A stretch of 64,000 bases of DNA, from assembly GCA_021307315.1 (NCBI GenBank), contig JAJSPD010000024.1:62001-126000 (forward strand), given 5' to 3'. A model generated the notes under the pieces. That model was not told the origin of the DNA and made no database searches. It saw only the letters and a list, made by a program, of their open reading frames with translations. The stretch is from Bisporella sp. PMI_857 (Eukaryota > Ascomycota > Leotiomycetes > Helotiales > Helotiaceae). This document shows positions 56,901-64,000 of the stretch, one piece after another. The position numbers were made by a program, and so were the translations under genes. How positions within the stretch are numbered: position 1 is the stretch's first letter; each line of letters begins with the position of its first letter.

Positions 56901-59900
56901 GTTGAGCAACGACATGTGCCGATCTCGCTCAAGACGCTGTCGCTTGTCTGGATCAAATGCTTTGTCAGGCACGTATAGCATAATTGCACCGACAGCGAAG
57001 GCAACCCAAGCAAAAGCTGATAGTTGTATACTAGACTCAGAGTGGCGCTGGGAGCCTTCAATTGCCAGTACAGCGGTGTTAAAGTGCCTCTTGAAGATAG
57101 AGGCAACATCGTTATTCGGGTCCTCCTGGGCCACGAGTCCCTGCATTCGTGGAACCCAGTCTCTTGGCATCGCTGAACCCGGCTTTCTCGAATTCATATA
57201 CTGCTGTTTATTCTTTCCATGAGCTGACACGACTTCATCAAGGAGCTGCGATAATATTTCATTCAAGCCAAGAAGCTTGTCTCGGCTTATGAGGTTGCTC
57301 GCAGTTGAAATCTTCTCTCCAAGAACAGGGAGTTCGGACTCCAGCAATTTGAGCGAGTTTAACTCAACCACATCTACTTTGTGAAGTTGATGTAGCAGAT
57401 TCACCGAGAAGTTGCCCATAAGAGATTCGATCCCATTGTTTGAACCCCACAAATAATCAATGCTGCTCAATGACTGACCCGTATTATTAATAGTGGCCAA
57501 TTTCATCTCGTGCGCTGTCGGGTGATTGGCTAATACAACGGTATTGGTATTCACTAAACCACTTCTGTTGAATGTTCTGGTAGATTGAATAGCTTTCAAT
57601 GTTTCCAATTGTCTCAAAGCTTCAAATTCGGAGACTAGGAAAGGCACGATCGCATCCTCTTCCTTCCTAATACCCGCTTCCAATTTATGCAGCTCCTCGG
57701 TCAAAGTCTGCAAGAGTGCTATTGTATCAACGTCCGAGGTTAATACTAGCCGGTATGCCTTGGCGAAGGATTGCACTACTGCTCCAAGCTCTGTGACAGA
57801 GATTGATATTTTCCATTTTAATGCATCAAAACGGGCAGCTAGAGTCTCCAGTTGTGACAGAGTCTCTGTGACTTGGAATTTCGACATAACAATTGGCCGG
57901 AACTGCTTCCAGAGTGTCTCCATGCTAAGTCCTGTGCTCAGCATAAAGCCATCCCCAAGGGTGATTTTCAAACTTTGGCGAACTTGCTCAAGAACTTGAT
58001 TGTGCCCGACTGAGGTGATAAAACTCAAGACCAGATCTGTTCCCATGCTTACATGAGCTTGGAATGTAGCCTCCTCAAAGTTTGTCGCTGTAACCAAATC
58101 GTAGGTGTCCCACCAGTATTGAAGGAGTGCAGTAAGGGCTTTTTTGTAGAACTGAGAGGTGTCAATTTCATTCAGAGCGTACGGCAATTTAACTAACCAT
58201 CCAATTCTGATCAATCTGAGATTGATCGGGCGAGAAAGCACTTAAAAGACCCAGCAGATTGGCTAAAAATTCGGAAACGCGTGCTGTTGTGTCAGTTGCA
58301 GCTCTAGGTATTCGGTTGATGTTCATGGATATTTGTAGGCGATTCATCTGCGAGGCTTTAAGTGTGTCGCTGATCGTTCGTTGCTCTTGCTGAGACTTCA
58401 GGGCTTTAGAGATCCCCAACTTTAGCTCAAACAGAACTGCTAGCCAGCACACTTGAGCAGAATTTGAAGATTTCGTCAATAATGGGACCAGTGGAGAATT
58501 CTGAAGTGGATGTAAGATCTACATTTTTATTATACTATCAGTACATTGTAGAATTATAGGAGAGAAGGCACGGTCACTAACCTGTGCGTCTCTGAAACCT
58601 TGAGCAAGGCCCGATTTAGCCGCAAAATTGTCCAAAAGCTTCCCCATAGCCTCTCTGAAGTTTTGACCTAATACGTCTTGATATACATCGACATATGGCT
58701 GCCACAAAGAAGATTCAACTGTAATATTGAGATGATTCTGTCTTTCGGCTTGAAAATATCTTGGCAGTAAAGAAAGGTCCGACCAAGCAAGATTCTCTAG
58801 GGCAATTTGTACTACAAGATCCTTGATATTTCGCTGGCTAGTCTCGATTTGTGTTACCTCGGAGAGTCGCATATATCGCTGCATTGTAGAATCTACACTA
58901 AAATTTGCGATATCGGTGTCTGTTGTGGCTGAGAGTGGCTCGAGGAATATTTCGATTGCTCGGTTCCTCATAGCCCTTGATAACTCCCCGAACCGAGCAT
59001 CCATGGTAAGAAATATTCTAAAATCGGGATGAGGCCGCACAACTTTAGGCTCACCATTTGGCATAGGGTGTTCATTGATGCTAAGATAGCCATTTGGCTC
59101 AAGTAAGGAGTTCAAGCGATCGAGCACGGAGGCACTACAGAGGTTAGCATTATCAAGGACTAGCCACTCACCTTTTTCTAAGGCATTAATCAAAACTCCG
59201 TCCACCCATTCAAAGCGAGCGCTTTCTAAAGAAAGGGGCTCTTCAGCCATGATCCGGCATTTTTCTGCTGCAACTCCAAATTCCTGCAGTTGGGTTCTGT
59301 TTTCCAGTTCATGGAGGAGTCTGGCTAACTTGGTGAGGTGCATTGTAGATGATAATTGCTCTTCCTTCAACATCTCTAGAATAGATATGGCTTCCTCTGG
59401 AACTTCCATGGGCAAGGACAGCAAAACACGATTGTTCAATAGCTCTCGGACATGGTCTATAAGTGAGCTTGCGTATCTTTGAGGGTCAACCTGTTCGAAT
59501 CCTCCGACCAGATCCATGGTGTCAATATCCGTATTTAAGGGAAATACAACCAGGGACTTTCCGCTCATAGCTGCGATATGTTGCAGGATTGTTGATTTGC
59601 CAGAACCAGGAGGCCCAACCAAGATGCAAGGAAGGCTTTGCTGGATACAGATCATAACAGATTCTATTTCTGGAAGCCGATGTATGGGGGGAATCAAAGG
59701 GAACGGAAAACGCTGCATCAAAGTGTCTCTCTGCATATGCGCTAGTCCAACTTGGTAAGAAGTCGAGCTCGTATTGTAAAAAAAATGGCGGAAAGGTACA
59801 TTTGTCGCAAATATTTGTGCGAATAGTCTATCGACTTCCTCGCGATCTCTTGTCGATCTGAAACGTAGTCGAAAAATCAAATTCAAAAAATCGGCCGGGC

Positions 59901-62900
59901 TTGTGGCGGCGAGGAACGGTGCCGGAGACGCCAGAAGTTGTAACCAACGGAGTATATCACGCAAGTTGAATTCCCATGGCCCTCCTTGCGCACCAAATCT
60001 GCGATTATGGACTGTGTCTTGTTCCAGGCGTGATACAAAGCGGATGATAGTGCTAACCAGTTCTTCGGGAATAGCGGGATAGTTATGTCGACATATTAGC
60101 TCCAAATCTTCAGTTCTAAATGTATCTGCATATACAACAGTAAAGCGGTTGACAAAGGAGCTAGGCAGTCCCTTCCTCCCGCCGCCTTGATGATGCGGAT
60201 TTTGGGCAGCAAACACGGAGAAATTTGGATGGCGTTTGAAGGTTTGGTCTAGTTCAGAAATATACACCTCTCCTCTATGATCAAGGCAGGCGTTAAGTCC
60301 TTCCAGGACTGATTGTGATGCTAAATTCATCTCATCCAGTAGCACCCAATCTCCGTTTTGCATGGCCTGGAGGAATGGAGCATCGCGCCATGCAAAATGC
60401 CCAGCTTCGGCCCCTTCAACAGGCACATCAGATCCGAACAAATCCATTAAGTCGGTCTGTTCAGAAAGATTGATACGCGTCAGCGGCCTTCCACACGCAC
60501 GCGCGAGCGCTGAAATCAAAGTAGTTTTACCGACTCCTGGGCTACCTTCTAGGAGGATTGGCTTCTGGACTTGTAGGGCTCTGAGGACTCGCATGGCATT
60601 CAGTTTTGTGGTTGGTGCATTGAAGGCGAATCCAGGATCTGAGGCTGACCCAGCTTCTTTAGAAATGGAAAAGCCTCCGATAGACAGATGTTCTCCGTTG
60701 ATATAATTCACTGGCATGGCGTACATGGTGCTGAAGTCATGATGAAACAGGATGCTAAGTTGCATCAAGCAATTAGTCCGCTCCTCGAGAATGTTTTCTG
60801 GATTGATGGCAAGAAGTGCTGCAGGGTTTGCGCCAAGCGTGTCGATGTACACCATAGCTGCGCCATGTAACAAGGGGGAATATGGGTTGGCAGGTGGATG
60901 CCCATTCATAAATTTGACCCATGCCAGAACATCTCGCACAGAGATTGATGTCGAGGCAGATGAGCGAAAAGTTTGACCAAACCATTCTGCAAACTGAACC
61001 ATACTTTTTGCAAATGGTTTAAATCCTTGATTAAGCTTTGCTTCAATAATTTGCAAAACATCGTCATGATCCGAAAGTGAAGGCACCCAAATTTCCGTGA
61101 AACGGTTACGTAGAGCTGGAGACAGCTCACGTTTGCCATAGTCTCCTCCAGGATTCATCGTGGCAAAGAACTGAAAGCCATCTGCTGCTTTTACAAACGA
61201 ATCATCTATTCCTTTCTCAGCCAGCAATATCGTTCGCTGAGTCTCCAAAACAGAGTTGAGGCGCTCGAGCACAGAGTCATCGGCCAAGGAGATCTCATCG
61301 AGAAGAAAGAATTGACCTTCTTTTAGAGCTTGAACCAGACTGCCATCTGACCATTCGAAGAGTGCCTTTGCCTTGACTTGGTTTAATGTAATGCGTGCAA
61401 GTAGCTCTTTCGGTGCTTTTTCTAGCTCTGGAGCATGCAGAGATAAATACGCGTTCAGAAGTGCGTCCAGATCATCAGCTTCTAGGTCCTTTCGATCAAG
61501 GCCATTCAAGAGAACAGTAAGATCAGCTTTCAGCTGGTCGAGAATGGCATTTCGATTTCTTACAGGCCGTTGGGCTCCTATCAAGTCACCTGTTTCTGTA
61601 TTTTGATGTGCATTGACGATATACAGCTCCCTGCTGAATGCTTCGGCTAACATTTGACATACGGTAGTTTTTCCGCATCCAGTTTCACCAACAAGTAAAA
61701 CAGGCTCGTTGTGACGGAGAGCTTGGGCAACCAACACATAAAGCCTACGCATAGCCCGTGTCCACACAACGCCTTGTTTGTTCGTGGTCGCATTATACGC
61801 AGAAATCTCGGGAGAGAGGTTGGCATCATAGAGATGAGTGGTGTCGATCTTCACTTTAAATACACTTTCGATGACATCCTTGACAACGTGCCTCTCTTCT
61901 ATGTTGCGCACCCTCTCACCTAGAAGCATATAACCATTAGCAGCAAGTTGCTCTCTATTTTCGGCATCTCTCATTGCCCATCGAAACAAGTCTCGCAGTG
62001 TAGCAAAGCTGTCCTTTTGCTCGAAAAGACGTTGAGATTGCCGTAGTCGGGACAGCTCCTTATAAACCGAAACTATGCGTTTGCAGTCTGATGGTGCAAC
62101 TTTCTGGCTCCTCTTCTCCAAGATAATATGCAGTTCTTCTTCTGGTATGTCATCAAAATGCAATTCGAGAAAACGATTTCGGAAAGCCCGCGAAAGAGTT
62201 TTGCGTCCACCATAGAGGCCAGGAGGATTTTGTGTAGCAAACAGCATAAAGTTCTCATGTGGCCGGACAATCTCTTGAGTCTCTGGGATGAGCAGTTCCC
62301 GATTGTCGTCCAGAAGCCGATTAAGTGCTTCAAGAACATCAGTAGGAGCAAGATTCAATTCATCCAAGACAATCCAATGTCCTTGACGAAGAGCCTGCAC
62401 AAGGAGTCCTTCCTGAAAATGGAGCTTTCCATCACTTCCAGAAACATAGGTTCCCAGATATTCTTGCAGATCAGTGTGCTCATGGTTGTTGATTCTGACA
62501 AACTTATTGCCACTGTACTTAGCCAGATATTCAATCATGCTGGTCTTCCCTGATGACGTTGGCCCCTGCACAAGGACGGGAAATCGTCTCGTAGAGGTTG
62601 CACGAACAAGATTGAGGATGTTGCGCTCAACAAAGGGAGTTATGATGTAGTGCGGCTGTTCTTCATGAGGTTCTCTGCCGAGAAGCATCCAGTATTGTCG
62701 GTCTTTCTTTTGGTTTACGAATCGTATATATTGTTTTCCGTCTTCTGGATGTTTTGGTGGCTGCGTCAAAAGTGATCTCGAGTTACCATGAGGATCCAGA
62801 AGATGATGATTGATTAACGGTTCAAGTAGTTTTTCTGATTCCCGATCCAGTAGAGTAAGGAAACCCATAGCAAATCCCTCATACAACGCTCTCCGCAATC

Positions 62901-64000
62901 CATAGGATGGGGCAATCTCAGTAACATAACTCAGGACTCGAGTGAGAGTTCGGAGACTGAAATGTGGTACTTGGTTTGCCCCATCCACGATACGCTTTTC
63001 ATCTGCATAGCGCTTCGTATTGATATATAAACTAGCAACATCATCGGCTGCACGGATCTCACTGCTGCTGGTCCCCTTGATGTATGCTCGAATGACCGCG
63101 AGGAGGTCCTCTTTGTCTCGATCTGGGCTTTCAACGTAAATTTCGGTAAATCTAGACCTCAGGCCCATTGGAAGGTCTTTCTTTCCCACATCTGTAGCAG
63201 GATTCATGGCACCAAAAATGCGGAAGTTTGGGTGTGCATAAATTCGCTCAATCTCTCCAGTCTCAGACAGAAGAATAGAAGGAGTATGGCCAGAACCATT
63301 ATGTAATAGGTCTGCAATACTTTCTAAAGTGTCAGGAGATGCCAGATTGATTTCGTCAAGAAGCACCCAGTCGCCATTTCGGGCCGCCTTCACAATATTG
63401 CCCTCAATAAATGTAAACGCAAATCCCTTGGAACCTCCTGAAAGTTGAACTTGGAACTGTTCCAGGCTCTGAGAGAACTTTGCCCACCGTTGCTTCAGCG
63501 GCAGGAAAGACTGTAACCTTGATGTTGTCTTTCGGCGTTTTGCAGGTTGCTCAACGCCCGAATTAGAGCTAGATTTCTCCTTCTTTATCAGCTCGTTAAG
63601 TATTACTTCAAACATCTTTGGTCCTTGATGCCACAACTTTGCGGCTTTCTCCCATTTTGATTCTCTGATGTATCGTTCAAGCTGCGTAACGTATTTCTGA
63701 TTTTCTGTGCTTCTCATTGAGATACCCGTTGCTACAAAAAGATCATTGAACTCCTCAGCCAAAGGTATTGCAAGGCTTCGAACATTCACAGGCTTGAAGC
63801 CTCCAAGAAGATCCCCTACTTCGCTCTGTTGGGACAAATTAACAACCGTAAGGTTGAAGCCGAGAGTATCAGCAAGCTGTTGCACGACAGTGGTTTTGCC
63901 TATACCAGTCTCCCCAACAAGCAGAATCGGTTCTGACATGCTCACAGCAACGCCGACTTGTTCTAACAATCGCTTTGCGTGATTTGTGTTTGCGAAAGGT
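50928..64000 (-). CDS. MDN1: Midasin, dynein-like AAA+ ATPase of 60S ribosome assembly, N-terminus beyond window
   Basis: Frame open from the right edge to the stop at 50928, with introns 58519-58581 (63 nt) and most likely 58152-58197 (46 nt): about 4320 aa of an expected ~4900. P-loops are visible at five AAA modules: GETGIGKTT (~63900), GPTSSGKT (~62560), GETGCGKT (~61680), GSPGVGKT (~60530) and GPPGSGKS (~59600). A long helical linker follows (58.2-53.5 kb), then an Asp/Glu-rich stretch (about 53.4-52.0 kb). The C-terminal VWA/MIDAS domain starts around 51.6 kb with DDSKSMG (DxSxS). Midasin (REA1) uses ATP to strip assembly factors such as Rsa4 and Ytm1 from pre-60S particles in the nucleus. 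The part before the first visible P-loop, including AAA1, lies off the window. Confidence 0.96.

Noticed and set aside
1..64000. tRNA genes or a CRISPR array
   Set aside because: A visual scan found no convincing B-box with cloverleaf and no regularly spaced direct repeats; a tRNA search program would be decisive.

Overview
This is nuclear chromosomal DNA from a filamentous ascomycete (Pezizomycotina; a leotiomycete would fit, but I cannot prove the class). The signs are many short spliceosomal introns (mostly 44-135 nt, GT-AG with CTAAC/CTGAC-like branch sites) and fungal-specific families: Zn2Cys6 regulator, RTA1, tannase/feruloyl esterase, HET domain, GPR1/FUN34/YaaH, midasin. There are no operons. 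Exon joins below were worked out by hand from splice signals, reading phase and remembered family motifs.

Left part (1-16 kb), accessory metabolism. An ACSM-type acyl-CoA synthetase (cut by the left edge) is divergent from an enoyl-CoA hydratase/isomerase ending in SKI. A complete 1865-bp pogo/Fot1-type transposon (87/86-bp terminal inverted repeats, TA duplication) sits between the hydratase and a Zn2Cys6 regulator. Its transposase frame is open, but the second catalytic Asp is Asn. Next come a broken GPR1/FUN34/YaaH acetate-transporter pseudogene, a divergent pair of tannase/feruloyl-esterase paralogues and an RTA1-like membrane protein.

Middle (16-38 kb), a gene-poor stretch with decayed sequence. 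It holds relics of a fungal TLH/RecQ-like helicase element and of a C2H2 protein (19.5-21.4 kb). A homeobox plus C2H2 regulator is divergent from a cytochrome P450. Then follow a ketopantoate-reductase-like gene, a fungal deaminase-fold gene (CAE and PCxxC motifs), two orphan genes, and a HET-domain pseudogene in which three expected Trp codons are stops.

Right part (38-64 kb), denser and more housekeeping in character: a T5orf172/GIY-YIG-like protein with a C-terminal membrane segment, two small Cys-containing proteins, a GC-rich 2H phosphoesterase, an F-box protein, a secreted M28 aminopeptidase, a BTB-like protein, and 13 kb of the giant ribosome-biogenesis ATPase midasin (MDN1/REA1), whose N-terminus lies beyond the right edge.

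No CRISPR array, rRNA or confident tRNA was seen. The most interesting items are the deaminase-fold gene, the transposon with a lost catalytic Asp inside a possible acyl-CoA mini-cluster, the Trp-to-stop HET pseudogene, and the stacked decay of the acetate transporter.
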